Shown: positions 40,449 through 49,613 of the stretch, in pieces
How the letters are laid out: every line of letters starts with the position of its first letter
Numbering within the stretch: the first letter of the stretch is position 1
DNA from: CAG-390 sp045636385
GTDB taxonomy: Bacteria; Bacillota; Clostridia; Oscillospirales; CAG-272
Length of the DNA stretch: 50,393 nucleotides
NCBI GenBank assembly: GCA_045636385.1
Contig: JAZTXK010000007.1
Location: 1 to 50,393 of the forward strand
Direction of reading: 5' to 3'
Program-made: the position numbers and the translations under genes
The notes under the pieces: model-generated
Databases searched by the model: none
The model's input: only the letters and a program-made list of their open reading frames with translations
Told to the model about the DNA's origin: nothing

Positions 40449-42884
40449 ATGCCAACTTTAAGTGAAAGATACATAAAAGCAAAAAGACGCCTTTTTGAAA
40501 AGGCGCAGTCAAATCTCAATAACCGTCAGCGTGACGCGGTCTTTGCAACCGAGGGTCCTCTGCTCGTTATCGCGGGCGCGGGAAGCGGAAAGACAACCGT
40601 ACTCGTTCAGCGAATTGCGCAGATAATTAAGTACGGTAATGCGTACTGGAGTGAGGAAGTGCCCGCCGACCTCTCCGAGCTTACGGTTGCCGCGCTCGAG
40701 GAAGCCGCGACCTATCCCGCAGAATTTATCTCGCCGATCCTCGACGAGTTTATAGAGCAGCCCTGCCCGTCGTGGAACGTGCTTGCCATCACCTTTACCA
40801 ACAAGGCGGCAAACGAAATGAAGGAGCGTCTCGGACGTATGTTCGACGACCCCGAGGTGCCGAAGAGCATCTGGGCGGGAACCTTCCACTCGATCTGTAT
40901 GCGCATTCTCCGCAAATACGGCGACAGGCTCGGATATAACGATAATCTCACCATCTACGATACAGACGACTCGAAGAAGCTTCTCTCCGCAGTTATGAAG
41001 GAACTCAATGTTGATGAGAAGTCCTTCACCATCAAGAGTGTAGTAAGCACTATCAGCAAGGCAAAGGAAAATCTTCTCGATCCCGACGGCTACGAGCGCG
41101 AATCGAAGATGGGTTACCGCGAGAAGACCTACGCGCGTATCTACCGCGAATATCAGAAGCGTATGGAGGCGTCCAACGCCCTTGACTTCGACGATATCAT
41201 TATGCAGACGGTCTATCTTCTCCGCACGGATGAGGAGGTTCGCAGATATTATGCGAACAAGTTCAGATACATCTGCGTTGACGAGTATCAGGACACCAAC
41301 CCCGCGCAGTTCGCGCTCTGCTCACTCTTTGCGTCGGCTTGGCGTAATATTATGGTAGTCGGCGACGACGATCAGAGTATCTACCGCTTCCGCGGCGCGA
41401 CGATCGAAAATATTTTGAGCTTCGATACTACATATCCCGACGCGAGGGTAATAAAGCTCGAGCAGAATTACCGCTCGACAAAGACCATTCTTGACGCGGC
41501 AAATGCCGTTATCGGCAAGAATTCGGGCAGACGTCCGAAAACTCTTTGGACCGAGAACGGCTCGGGCAAGAAGATCGTTCTCGAGGAATGCGAGGACGAG
41601 GCGACCGAGGCGAGAAAGATCTCGGATCTGATCCTTAAGCTCGTTGCCGAAAAGAAGTACAGCTACCGCGATTTTGCCGTGCTTTACCGCGTAAACGCGC
41701 AGGCGAACACCATCGAGCGTACCTTTGCCAAGAGTGCGCTTCCTTACCGCATCTACGGCGGTGTGCGCTTCGGCGACCGTAAGGAAATCAAGGACGTTGT
41801 CGCATACCTCCAGCTTATCAATAATACCTCCGACCGCGTGCGCCTCAAGAGAATCATCAACGAGCCGCGCCGTAAGATCGGTGAGGTAACGCTCAATGCC
41901 GTTGAAAGTATTGCGGACGAAACAGGCAAGTCGATGTTCGAGGTAATGCGCGAGGCGAACCGCCATATCGCGCTCTCACGTTCGGCTCATATCCTCGTAG
42001 GCTTTGCCGAAATGATCGACGGACTCCGCAAGATGCTTGAGGACGGCTGTCCGCTTGACGCATTTGTCACCAACGTTCTTGAAAGATCGGGCTACCGCCA
42101 GATGCTCATTGATGGCGGCGAGGCAGAGCGTGACAGACTTGATAACGTCGACGAATTTGTTTCGGGCGTTATCGAATATATGAAGAACAATGAGGAGCCG
42201 ACGCTTACTGGATTCCTCGAGGAAACCGCGCTCGTTGCCGACGTTGACCGCTTTGACGAAACTGCAGATGCAGTTGTTCTTATGACGATCCACAGTGCAA
42301 AGGGACTTGAGTTCCCCGTTGCCATCATTCCCGGACTTGAGGAGGGAATCTTCCCCGGTCTGCAGTCGCAGAATGATCCGAGCGAGCTTGAAGAGGAGCG
42401 CAGACTTGCCTACGTTGCGATCACCCGCGCGAAAAAGGAGCTTTTCCTTTTCCACTCCGAGCGCAGACTTCTCTACGGACGCACGATGTATAACCCCATC
42501 TCGCGCTTCGTCGAGGATATTCCCACCGAGCTTATAGACGAAAAGGTCAAGGAGAAGCCGAAGGCGGCAAGTGAATATTCGTGGGGCGGAGGAAAGACCT
42601 ATTTCACGAATTCCGCACCGTCGGGTGCGAATATGCGTCCCGTACAGCGCCCCGGCGCCGTATCGACTGTCAAGAAGTCTACCGTTCCCACAACCAAAAC
42701 AACTCCGATGAAGAAGCCCTCGGTATTCTTCGAACCGGGCGACAGGGTAAAGCACCCCGCGTTCGGCGAGGGCGAGGTCATCTCGGCAAAGCAGATGGGC
42801 TCGGATACGCTTTACGAGGTCGTATTCGATAACGTCGGAACAAAGAAGCTTATGGCGACCTACGCTAAACTCACCAAGGCATAA
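40449..42884 (+). CDS. pcrA: UvrD/PcrA-type superfamily 1 DNA helicase
   Basis: An 811-residue 3-prime to 5-prime DNA helicase acting in repair and in clearing replication conflicts. Motif I is GAGSGKTT (43-50), motif Ia ITFTNKAANEMKER, motif II DEYQDTNPAQF (from residue 278), motif III VVGDDDQSIYRFRGA, motif IV LEQNYRST, motif V TIHSAKGLEF and motif VI VAITRAKKEL. The C-terminus has the Tudor-like segment GDRVKHPAFGEGEV. Between motif I and Ia there is an insertion of about 43 residues (63-105) that standard PcrA lacks. The start is 12 bases after a terminator and has AAGGA 7 bases upstream, so its promoter is unclear. Confidence 0.95.
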   Translation: MPTLSERYIKAKRRLFEKAQSNLNNRQRDAVFATEGPLLVIAGAGSGKTTVLVQRIAQIIKYGNAYWSEEVPADLSELTVAALEEAATYPAEFISPILDEFIEQPCPSWNVLAITFTNKAANEMKERLGRMFDDPEVPKSIWAGTFHSICMRILRKYGDRLGYNDNLTIYDTDDSKKLLSAVMKELNVDEKSFTIKSVVSTISKAKENLLDPDGYERESKMGYREKTYARIYREYQKRMEASNALDFDDIIMQTVYLLRTDEEVRRYYANKFRYICVDEYQDTNPAQFALCSLFASAWRNIMVVGDDDQSIYRFRGATIENILSFDTTYPDARVIKLEQNYRSTKTILDAANAVIGKNSGRRPKTLWTENGSGKKIVLEECEDEATEARKISDLILKLVAEKKYSYRDFAVLYRVNAQANTIERTFAKSALPYRIYGGVRFGDRKEIKDVVAYLQLINNTSDRVRLKRIINEPRRKIGEVTLNAVESIADETGKSMFEVMREANRHIALSRSAHILVGFAEMIDGLRKMLEDGCPLDAFVTNVLERSGYRQMLIDGGEAERDRLDNVDEFVSGVIEYMKNNEEPTLTGFLEETALVADVDRFDETADAVVLMTIHSAKGLEFPVAIIPGLEEGIFPGLQSQNDPSELEEERRLAYVAITRAKKELFLFHSERRLLYGRTMYNPISRFVEDIPTELIDEKVKEKPKAASEYSWGGGKTYFTNSAPSGANMRPVQRPGAVSTVKKSTVPTTKTTPMKKPSVFFEPGDRVKHPAFGEGEVISAKQMGSDTLYEVVFDNVGTKKLMATYAKLTKA

Positions 42885-42911
42885 ATTTTTATCCGAAAGG
42901 AGAATGATATT

Positions 42912-43601
42912 ATGAAAAAATCAAAGGCTATTTTCTGGGGCGCGGTGCTTATTGTCGCGGGCCTCGGCTGGGCACTCTCGGAGCTCGGTCTTATCGAGTT
43001 CAACATCTTCTTCAAGGGCTGGTGGACGCTCTTTATCATCATTCCTTGCGGAATTTCGCTCTTTACCTCACCTGATAAGCTCAGTGCGGGTATCGGAGTG
43101 GCAGTCGGAGTGCTTCTGTTGCTTTGCGTGCGCGATATTATTGATTATGATATGATACTCAAGCTTGTCGTTCCCGCAATTATAGTTCTTATCGGAATCA
43201 AACTTATTGCAAACGCTTTCTCCGAGAAGAAATCGGAAAAGATCGAGGAGAGCCTTCGCAAGAATGCTGACAGCCTTGAAAACGTATTCTGTTTATTTAC
43301 CGGCGATGAGGTCAAATGCGACGGCAAGGTCTTCCGCGGCGCGGAGCTCAACGCCATCTTCGGCGGCATCGACTACGATCTGCGCGGTGCAATCATCGAG
43401 CCCGACTGCGCGATCAAGGCGACCGCAATCTTCGGCGGTATCGAGATTATCGTTCCCGAAAACGTAAAGGTACGCGTTAAATCCACCGGCATCTTCGGCG
43501 GTACCTCGAACAAGGCTCGCCGTCCCGATGACGGAGCAGAGAACGTGATTACCCTCTACGTAAGCTCGCTCGCGCTCTTTGGCGGGGTTGATATCAAATG
43601 A
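42912..43601 (+). CDS. LiaF-like envelope-stress membrane protein
   Basis: A 229-residue protein with about four N-terminal helices (about 7-27, 32-51, 57-74, 80-100) and a C-terminal LiaF-type domain (about 118-229). The outer domain repeats I/L-F-G-G-I/T (AIFGGIDYD, AIFGGIEI, GIFGGTSN, ALFGGVDI), the beta-helix signature of the cell-wall-active antibiotic response family. LiaF proteins restrain LiaRS-type two-component systems, but no sensor kinase or regulator lies nearby. The stop overlaps the next gene by four bases. It follows pcrA by 27 bases with an AAAGGAG site. Confidence 0.85.
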   Translation: MKKSKAIFWGAVLIVAGLGWALSELGLIEFNIFFKGWWTLFIIIPCGISLFTSPDKLSAGIGVAVGVLLLLCVRDIIDYDMILKLVVPAIIVLIGIKLIANAFSEKKSEKIEESLRKNADSLENVFCLFTGDEVKCDGKVFRGAELNAIFGGIDYDLRGAIIEPDCAIKATAIFGGIEIIVPENVKVRVKSTGIFGGTSNKARRPDDGAENVITLYVSSLALFGGVDIK

Positions 43602-44341
43602 AGCCCTGGCAAACCGTTGTAAGATACGGCGCGATAGCGCTGGCACTTATACTCATAGTGAATATTGCAAGTTGCGGATTGAAAATCATCGGCGGAACTC
43701 TCAATCTTGCTTCATTGGGTACTCTTGATGAGGCGAAGCTGTATGAATTCAATTCCGATACCGATAGCCTTGAAATTGATATATCGGCGGCAATGCTTGC
43801 GATCCGTTTTGAAAGATGCGAGAAAATTACCGTCAAGAGCAATTTAAAGGGGCTGACCGTCAAAGAAAGGTCGGGAAATCTGAAAATCAATGATAACAAA
43901 GGATTCCTGTCCGTAAATGAAACCGAAGGCTTTGTTGAGATCATGATCCCCGAAGGTGTGACCTTGCGCGAGATTGATCTTGATCTCGGTGCGGGCAAAA
44001 CGGTGATATCTTCTATCAAAGCCGATCGTGTTGATATTGACGGAGGCGCGGGCGAATTGCTGATAAGGAGCTGCGATATATCCGAGCTCGATCTTGATAT
44101 GGGTGTCGGGGTATTGGATTTTCACGGCAGCATTACCGATAAAGCGGATATCTCGCTCGGCGTCGGCAAGACAGACATTACGCTTCTCGGCGGCAAAGAT
44201 AAGTATAGGATCGTGCTCGAAAAGGGCATCGGTGAGATAAAGGTTGACGGTGAAACCGTCGGCAACACCAAGCTCGGCGAGGGCGAATGTACGGTTGATA
44301 TCGACGGCGGAGTCGGAGAAATCAATATTAAATTTGAGTAA
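43598..44341 (+). CDS. DUF4097-like beta-helix envelope protein
   Basis: A 247-residue protein with one N-terminal hydrophobic stretch (about 11-25) followed by I-A-S-C, which could be a lipobox. The rest is a regular beta-helix: DLDLGAGKTVISSIKADRVDIDGGAGELLI, then repeated LGVGK and GGVGEI turns, as in DUF4097/DUF2807 adhesin-like domains. It overlaps the LiaF-like gene in ATGA, so the two are made together and probably sense or shield the envelope as a pair. Function beyond that is unknown. Confidence 0.8.
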   Translation: MKPWQTVVRYGAIALALILIVNIASCGLKIIGGTLNLASLGTLDEAKLYEFNSDTDSLEIDISAAMLAIRFERCEKITVKSNLKGLTVKERSGNLKINDNKGFLSVNETEGFVEIMIPEGVTLREIDLDLGAGKTVISSIKADRVDIDGGAGELLIRSCDISELDLDMGVGVLDFHGSITDKADISLGVGKTDITLLGGKDKYRIVLEKGIGEIKVDGETVGNTKLGEGECTVDIDGGVGEINIKFE

Positions 44342-44371
44342 AAAACAATTCAAAGAAAGGTGTTTTTGACA

Positions 44372-45943
44372 ATGAAGAAATTTATCGAGATCATTTGCTT
44401 ATTACTCGCGTCTCTGATGCTTTTTGCATCATGCGCTCCTTCGAGCGACACGCCACAGACTACTGAATCGCAACCCGTAGAAACCACAGCACAACCCATA
44501 GAAACCACGACACCTCCTGTCGAGACCACGGAGCAGGTCTGTGTCGATCATGAATATCTTGAGACAGCAAGGACGGATGCTCTGGCGCTCAAGGACGGAT
44601 CGGTTGAATATTCCTGCTCTGTCTGCGGTGACAAGTATTCCGAAGCGATTCCCGCGACCAAGTCGATAAAAATACTTGCCCTCGGCAACAGCTTTACCGT
44701 TGACGGCACCAACCATCTTTGGGATATCTGCAAGGACGGCGGCGCTGAAAACGTAATAGTCGGCAATCTGTATATCGGAAACTGTACGCTTGATACACAT
44801 TGGAATAATATTTCGGGCTCGAAGGCAGCTTACACGTTCTACAAGAATACAAACGGAACCTGGAAGACCACCGAGAATTACCGCATCATCGACGCGCTCA
44901 AAGAGGAGGCGTGGGATTACATAGTTCTCCATCAGACGAGCGGCAGCGCGGGATTTGCGAATACCTTCGGCAGATTAGACGACATCATTGGTTTTATGAA
45001 CGATAATAAGACCAATGCAAATGCAAAGATCGTATGGCACATGCCGTGGGCTTACCAGAGCGACAGCACACACGCCGAATTTCCCAAATATAACCGAGAT
45101 CAGATGAAAATGTATAACGAGATAATGGCGCGAGTTCAGGAATTGATCCTTACCCGCGATACGATCTCTGCGGTCATCCCCTCGGGTACGGCGATCCAGA
45201 ATCTGCGAACCTCTTATATCGGTGATAACCTGACGCGCGACGGTTATCATCTCAGCTACAGCTACGGAAGATATACCGCCTCCCTCGCTTGGTATTCTAT
45301 TCTGACGGGCGGAGATATTGACGTAATCGATTGGCTTCCCGCCAAATATCCCGAGGTTCAGTGCTATCTTCCCGTGATCAAGGAGGCTGCAAAGGCGGCA
45401 ATAGCAAAGCCTTTTGAGATAACCCAATCCTCGCTCCCGCAGGGAAGCATTCCGATCGGAACCTATACCCCCTCGAATCCTATGGATCCTGCAACGTATC
45501 TTGAAGGAGACAAGGCTCTGGCACAGGCGTTTGGCGTGGATCTGAGCGGTTACGAGCTGCTTACTTGGGATTACTATGAGAATTCATATTGGTATTGTAC
45601 CTCCAAGACGGTAATTACAACTCCCAAAGCAACAGCAAGCACCTATCATCAGAATATCTGCACAAAGAAAAAGTATTCGATTGAAAATGAATTGCCCGTC
45701 GGAACGATCTTTATTTGCGATCCCGGATGGAGATTCCGTCTTGAGATCTTCCCCTCTGCGTCCGCGATCTACAAGGGAACCCGTCCCGAGGGCAGTACCA
45801 CGCCGTTCTATATCCTCGATGAGCAATTTCTCAACGGATGCAAATATATAGCGTGGTCTGTATCATCATACCCCAAGAGCGATATTTCCGATAATTACAG
45901 CCAGGCATATCCTCATATCAGAGTGTATGTTCCCGTGAAGTAA
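44372..45943 (+). CDS. DUF4886 SGNH-hydrolase-like lipoprotein
   Basis: A 523-residue lipoprotein (lipobox L-F-A-S-C). A Thr/Pro-rich spacer (about residues 25-55) and a short zinc-ribbon-like unit (CVDHEY to SCSVCG, 57-85) lead to a DUF4886 domain (about 97-330). The SGNH block I is LGNSFTVDG with Ser107; the late catalytic pair is in RDGYHLS. Enzymes of this type remove acyl groups from glycans. The C-terminal 190 residues form a separate domain rich in Tyr and Trp. I use ATG 44372, as the GTG at 44360 and TTG at 44366 are too close to AGAAAGG. It is 30 bases after the beta-helix gene. Confidence 0.82.
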   Translation: MKKFIEIICLLLASLMLFASCAPSSDTPQTTESQPVETTAQPIETTTPPVETTEQVCVDHEYLETARTDALALKDGSVEYSCSVCGDKYSEAIPATKSIKILALGNSFTVDGTNHLWDICKDGGAENVIVGNLYIGNCTLDTHWNNISGSKAAYTFYKNTNGTWKTTENYRIIDALKEEAWDYIVLHQTSGSAGFANTFGRLDDIIGFMNDNKTNANAKIVWHMPWAYQSDSTHAEFPKYNRDQMKMYNEIMARVQELILTRDTISAVIPSGTAIQNLRTSYIGDNLTRDGYHLSYSYGRYTASLAWYSILTGGDIDVIDWLPAKYPEVQCYLPVIKEAAKAAIAKPFEITQSSLPQGSIPIGTYTPSNPMDPATYLEGDKALAQAFGVDLSGYELLTWDYYENSYWYCTSKTVITTPKATASTYHQNICTKKKYSIENELPVGTIFICDPGWRFRLEIFPSASAIYKGTRPEGSTTPFYILDEQFLNGCKYIAWSVSSYPKSDISDNYSQAYPHIRVYVPVK

Positions 45944-45959
45944 CCGATTAAGATCAATT

Positions 45960-47807
45960 ATGAAAAAAAGAATATTATTTGTTCTATTTGCATTGCTGCT
46001 TTCATTGGCACTTTCGATTTCGACTTTGGCGGATGACGCTGTTATCTCCAAGACCAAGGACGGACTCACTGCCAATATGACGCTTACCGCGGAAAACGAG
46101 AACGTACAGCTTGACGTTGAGGTCATAAACGAGAGCCGTGACGTCTGGAACATTGCGGTAACGCTTACTCTGCCCGAGGGCTTTGAGAACAATATGGCGG
46201 ACGTGACAAGACCTCTCACGCTCGATCTTGAGATCGGCGGGAGAAAAACGCTTTCGTATTCTATCGTTAATACCCTTGCGCTTCCCGAGACCGAAGCACC
46301 GGCTACGACTGCTGTGGAAGAAAAGGGCGGCTGCGGCGCGGTGATTTCGGGCACTGCCGTTATCTTCGTGCTTATCTGCTCGGCGTTCTTCCTTATTAAG
46401 AACCCCAAGCGCGGCGCGGCTTGTCTGCTTGCGTGTCTGATGATCGTTCCGCTTGCTCTCCCCATCGGTGCGGCGACGACCGAGCGGAAGTTCGAGCTTG
46501 AAGGTATCGTGACCTACGATGAAAAGGAATATCCCATCAAGGTCACGGTGTCCTACGATTACACCTTCACGGAACAAAGAGGAGTTGACACGAAGGGTAT
46601 GGAAAAATTCGAGATCACGTATTATTGGGGCCCGCAGGGACAGGATCTCTGCAACGAGGAATACATAAAGAAGATCGCGGAGTGCGGATTTACGAGCATC
46701 CCGATCGAGAGCCAGGATCCCACGATCAACAAGACCGCGCTCGGATATCTGCGCAAATACGGCCTTACCTGCTCGGCGCTTTCGGATTACAGAATACAAA
46801 GTGCTCTTGCGATCAGCGATCAGACCGCAATCGATGCTTACGTCAGGGAAGTGGCTATCGATTATAAGGATTACCTTGATGTTATCAAGGGGTGGCTGCT
46901 CAGGGATGAGCCCTCTGCGTCGGATTTCCCCGCGCTTGCAAGAGTTGTGGATGCCTTTAGTCGCATTGATCCCGAGCGTACGACGATGATCAACCTCTTC
47001 CCGACCTATGCTTCCAATACACAGCTCGGAACGAACGGCTATCAGGAGCATCTTGATAAGTTTATCGAGACCGTCAAGCCCGACTATCTCAGCTACGACC
47101 ACTATCATTTCCAAAAGAACACCACGAGAAAGGGCTTCTTTGAGAATATTGAGATCGTGCGCGACACGGCGATCGCCAACGAGCTTGATCCGATGCTCAT
47201 CATCCTGCTTACCGAGCATATGAGCTACGCCGATCTGACCAAGTATCAGATCGAGTGGGAGGTCAATATGTGCCTTACTTACGGTATGAAGCGTATTTCT
47301 TATTTTACCTATTGGCTGAGTCAGGATCTTCTCGATCAGGGATGGAGTGATGCCTGTATGGATACCACGGGCAAGATCTATCCGCACTACTATGACGTTC
47401 AGGAGATCAATAAATGGCTCCTGCCGCTCGGAAAGCAGTTGTTCGATAAGAACTCTACCGCAGTCTTCCATTACAAGACACGCGGCGGAGCGAGCCTTGA
47501 GAAGGGCTGCGAGGCATATACCTCGTACGGCAACCTCGGCGAGATCAATGCCGACGCGGGAGTGGTCATCGGCTTCTTCAATGACGAAAGCTTTATGATC
47601 ACCAATAAGATGTATAACGATACCGAAGCCTCGAGAAATACCGTCGAATTCCTCGACGTCGCCTCGGGCCTTGAGTATTTCGACACGGTCACCGAATCCT
47701 GGAAGGATGCCGAAGCAGACGGTACCGCTACGAGAAACGAAAACGGCGTGCTTACGTATACCTTTGAACCCGGAGAGGGAATGCTTTTCGGGGTTAAGGG
47801 AAAGTAA
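45960..47807 (+). CDS. membrane-anchored glycoside-hydrolase-like protein
   Basis: A 615-residue protein with a signal peptide (about 1-24), a small beta domain (25-105), a Thr/Pro stretch, and then GGCG (123-126), a helix (127-146), NPKRG and a second helix (152-171). The large C-terminal part (about 190-615) looks like a TIM-barrel glycosidase: YYWGPQGQDLCNEEYI, GWLLRDEPSASDF (Glu317), LSYDHYHF, YFTYWLSQD, then a beta domain with YTFEPGEGMLFGVKG. The clan is uncertain (GH-A-like). The internal GGCG-helix-Lys/Arg block resembles a C-terminal surface anchor, here placed in the middle. It is 16 bases after the DUF4886 gene and ends with a strong terminator. Confidence 0.75.
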   Translation: MKKRILFVLFALLLSLALSISTLADDAVISKTKDGLTANMTLTAENENVQLDVEVINESRDVWNIAVTLTLPEGFENNMADVTRPLTLDLEIGGRKTLSYSIVNTLALPETEAPATTAVEEKGGCGAVISGTAVIFVLICSAFFLIKNPKRGAACLLACLMIVPLALPIGAATTERKFELEGIVTYDEKEYPIKVTVSYDYTFTEQRGVDTKGMEKFEITYYWGPQGQDLCNEEYIKKIAECGFTSIPIESQDPTINKTALGYLRKYGLTCSALSDYRIQSALAISDQTAIDAYVREVAIDYKDYLDVIKGWLLRDEPSASDFPALARVVDAFSRIDPERTTMINLFPTYASNTQLGTNGYQEHLDKFIETVKPDYLSYDHYHFQKNTTRKGFFENIEIVRDTAIANELDPMLIILLTEHMSYADLTKYQIEWEVNMCLTYGMKRISYFTYWLSQDLLDQGWSDACMDTTGKIYPHYYDVQEINKWLLPLGKQLFDKNSTAVFHYKTRGGASLEKGCEAYTSYGNLGEINADAGVVIGFFNDESFMITNKMYNDTEASRNTVEFLDVASGLEYFDTVTESWKDAEADGTATRNENGVLTYTFEPGEGMLFGVKGK

Positions 47808-47871
47808 GAAGTACCGTTGTGCTTCGCGCAAGTTAACGTTCGGCAAAGCCGAAGTTAAAGGAAATTTAATC

Positions 47872-47905
47872 AAAAAAGCCTCGCCCGTATGGGAGAGGCT
47901 TTTTT
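47872..47905. terminator. bidirectional terminator between glycosidase-like and S1 genes
   Basis: Eleven-bp stem AAAAAAGCCTC/GAGGCTTTTTT with an inner CCC/GGG pair, T-runs on both strands, between convergent genes. It is flanked by mini-hairpins TTCGGC-AAA-GCCGAA (47839-47853) and TTCGCCC-GTC-GGGCGAA (47916-47932). Confidence 0.9.
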
Positions 47906-47940
47906 ACCTTCTGACTTCGCCCGTCGGGCGAACATTAACC

Positions 47941-48885
47941 TTAAAATACCGTCTCAATAACCCTTCCCGAGCATTCGGGCGAATATCGCCATCTGTCGAT
48001 CCGCTGTACGTTTTCGCAATCGACAAAGTAGCGCATCGGGGCGATCTCGCCGATGTTTTGGTGAGTGTCGATAAGTATCAGCTTTATCTTCATCCTCTCG
48101 GGGATTATGCTTTTGATGAAAACTGCGGCGGTGTCGCCAATCTCGATGTCGTGCGCGTCGGGGCGGAGCTCCGCGAGTCCCGCGAGGTTCGGTGTCAGCT
48201 CTACGAATATGCCATAGCTCTCAATACTGCGCACGGTGCCCGCGACCGTCTGTCCGGGGGTGAACAGCGCGGCATTTTCTTCCCACGTTCCAAGGAGCTC
48301 CTTTTGCGTCAGAAAGAGCCTTCCCGCTTCGCGGTCGATGCTTTTGACCGCCGCCCACACGAAATTGCCGCAGCAAAGTCTGTCGCGAGGGTGGGATATT
48401 CTCGATACCGAAAGCGCGTCGACGGGCATCAGCGCGGAAATTCCGCACCCGACGTCGGCAAACGCGCCGAAGGGTTCAAGGTGTGTTATTTTCACTCGAA
48501 TGAGATCGCCCGCGGTGAGAGTTGAGAGATATTCGCGCATACAGTCGCGCTGTACGCGGCGGCGAGAGAGATGCGCGACGGGAACGCCGCTTTCCTTTTC
48601 GATTCCCACAACGCGGAAGCATACGGGCTTGCCGACGCGCGTGATGACGGCGATATCCTTCTGCACCTCGCCGGGGCGGGAATAAACGCATTCCTCGCGC
48701 GGAAGAATGCCCGCGATACCGCCGAGATCGAAATGAAGATTCATCTCGGAGTCGCAGAGAAGAGCGGTCTCCTCGAGGACGGCTCCCGTGATCATCGCGC
48801 GCTCGAGACCCGCGAGCGACGAGGTAAAATTTCTGTTTTCGGGCGTATGTATAAGCGATCCTTCGGGTTTATACTTGGGATACAT
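47941..48885 (-). CDS. S1-domain RNA-binding protein
   Basis: A 314-residue protein with S1 (OB-fold) domains, like a shortened RpsA. One clear S1 unit is at about 133-200 (AGDLIRVKITHLEPFGAFADVGCGISALMPV), another at about 215-285 (PGQTVAGTVRSIESYGIFVELTPNLAGLAEL), and a degenerate one at about 30-105. It should bind single-stranded RNA, helping translation or mRNA decay. The ATG at 48885 has AGGAGGTC immediately upstream; a longer frame to 48927 has no site. It is convergent with the surface operon and divergent from rplM. Confidence 0.85.
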   Translation of the reverse strand: MYPKYKPEGSLIHTPENRNFTSSLAGLERAMITGAVLEETALLCDSEMNLHFDLGGIAGILPREECVYSRPGEVQKDIAVITRVGKPVCFRVVGIEKESGVPVAHLSRRRVQRDCMREYLSTLTAGDLIRVKITHLEPFGAFADVGCGISALMPVDALSVSRISHPRDRLCCGNFVWAAVKSIDREAGRLFLTQKELLGTWEENAALFTPGQTVAGTVRSIESYGIFVELTPNLAGLAELRPDAHDIEIGDTAAVFIKSIIPERMKIKLILIDTHQNIGEIAPMRYFVDCENVQRIDRWRYSPECSGRVIETVF

Positions 48886-49078
48886 CGTGTGACCTCCTGA
48901 ATTTTTCAATGATTTTTTTGGTGGCAACGATAATATATTCGTAACAATTCGTTTTTAGAACGATAAAAAATATGTGATCGCGCTATATGGATGAATGAGC
49001 ATTTTGGGCAAAAAACGAAGAAAATCGAAGAAAATGGGGTGGTAAATTAAAAAAATATAATTTTTTTCAAAAAAGGTA
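48886..49078. other. AT-rich divergent gap before rplM
   Basis: No gene or clear structure; mostly A/T with GAAGAAAATCGAAGAAAAT short direct repeats near 49016-49034. The S1 gene's promoter must lie here but I cannot place it. Confidence 0.4.
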
Positions 49079-49107
49079 TTGACAAGGGGAAAAGTATGTG
49101 GTATAAT
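49079..49107 (+). promoter_or_regulatory. consensus promoter of rplM-rpsI
   Basis: TTGACA (49079-49084), 17-base spacer, TATAAT (49102-49107). The 5-prime leader of about 48 bases has a small GGGC-N7-GCCC hairpin (49123-49139 region) before the GGAGG ribosome site. Confidence 0.9.
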
Positions 49108-49161
49108 ATGCAAGTCTTAAATGAGGGCTAACTATGCCCGTAAAATTCTGGAGGAAAAAGA

Positions 49162-49587
49162 ATGTCCACTTTCATGGCAAAGGCTGAGACTATCGAGCGC
49201 CGTTGGTTCGTTATCGACGCAGCAGGCGAGTCCCTCGGTAGAACAGCAGTTAAGGCTGCGAACATCCTTCGCGGCAAGCATCGCCCCGAGTTCACCCCCC
49301 ACGTTGACTGCGGCGAGTACGTAATCATTATCAACGCTGACAAGGCAGTTCTGACCGGCCGCAAGCTCGAGCAGAAGTACTACCACCACCACTCCGGCTA
49401 CATCGGTGGCCTCAAGAGCATTCAGTACAAGAAGATGATGGCAACCCGTCCCGAGATGGCTATGGAGCTTGCTGTTAAGAGAATGCTTCCCGCAAACACT
49501 ATCGGCAGAAAGTCTATGACCAGACTTCACGTATACGCAGGCGCTGAGCACGCACACGCAGCCCAGAAGCCCATCACGCTCGACTGA
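49162..49587 (+). CDS. rplM: large-subunit ribosomal protein uL13
   Basis: A 141-residue ribosomal protein that binds 23S rRNA early in 50S assembly. Characteristic segments are RRWFVIDAAGESLGRTA at the start, LRGKHRPEFTPHVDCGEYVIIINA, and KMLPANTIGRKSMTRLHVYAGAEH near the end. Codon use is that of a highly expressed gene. A TGGAGGAAA site precedes the ATG, and rpsI follows 26 bases downstream, the conserved rplM-rpsI pair. Confidence 0.98.
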   Translation: MSTFMAKAETIERRWFVIDAAGESLGRTAVKAANILRGKHRPEFTPHVDCGEYVIIINADKAVLTGRKLEQKYYHHHSGYIGGLKSIQYKKMMATRPEMAMELAVKRMLPANTIGRKSMTRLHVYAGAEHAHAAQKPITLD

Positions 49588-49613
49588 TCGGAAGTAGAAA
49601 GGAGTAATTGAAG

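Noticed and set aside
46002..47873. 623-codon minus-strand open frame opposite the glycosidase-like gene
   Set aside because: No family similarity, composition typical of a shadow frame, and it would run into the bidirectional terminator.
49108..49161. Known ribosomal-protein L13 leader structure
   Set aside because: Only a tiny GGGC-N7-GCCC hairpin is visible. I could not match the full leader consensus from sequence alone.
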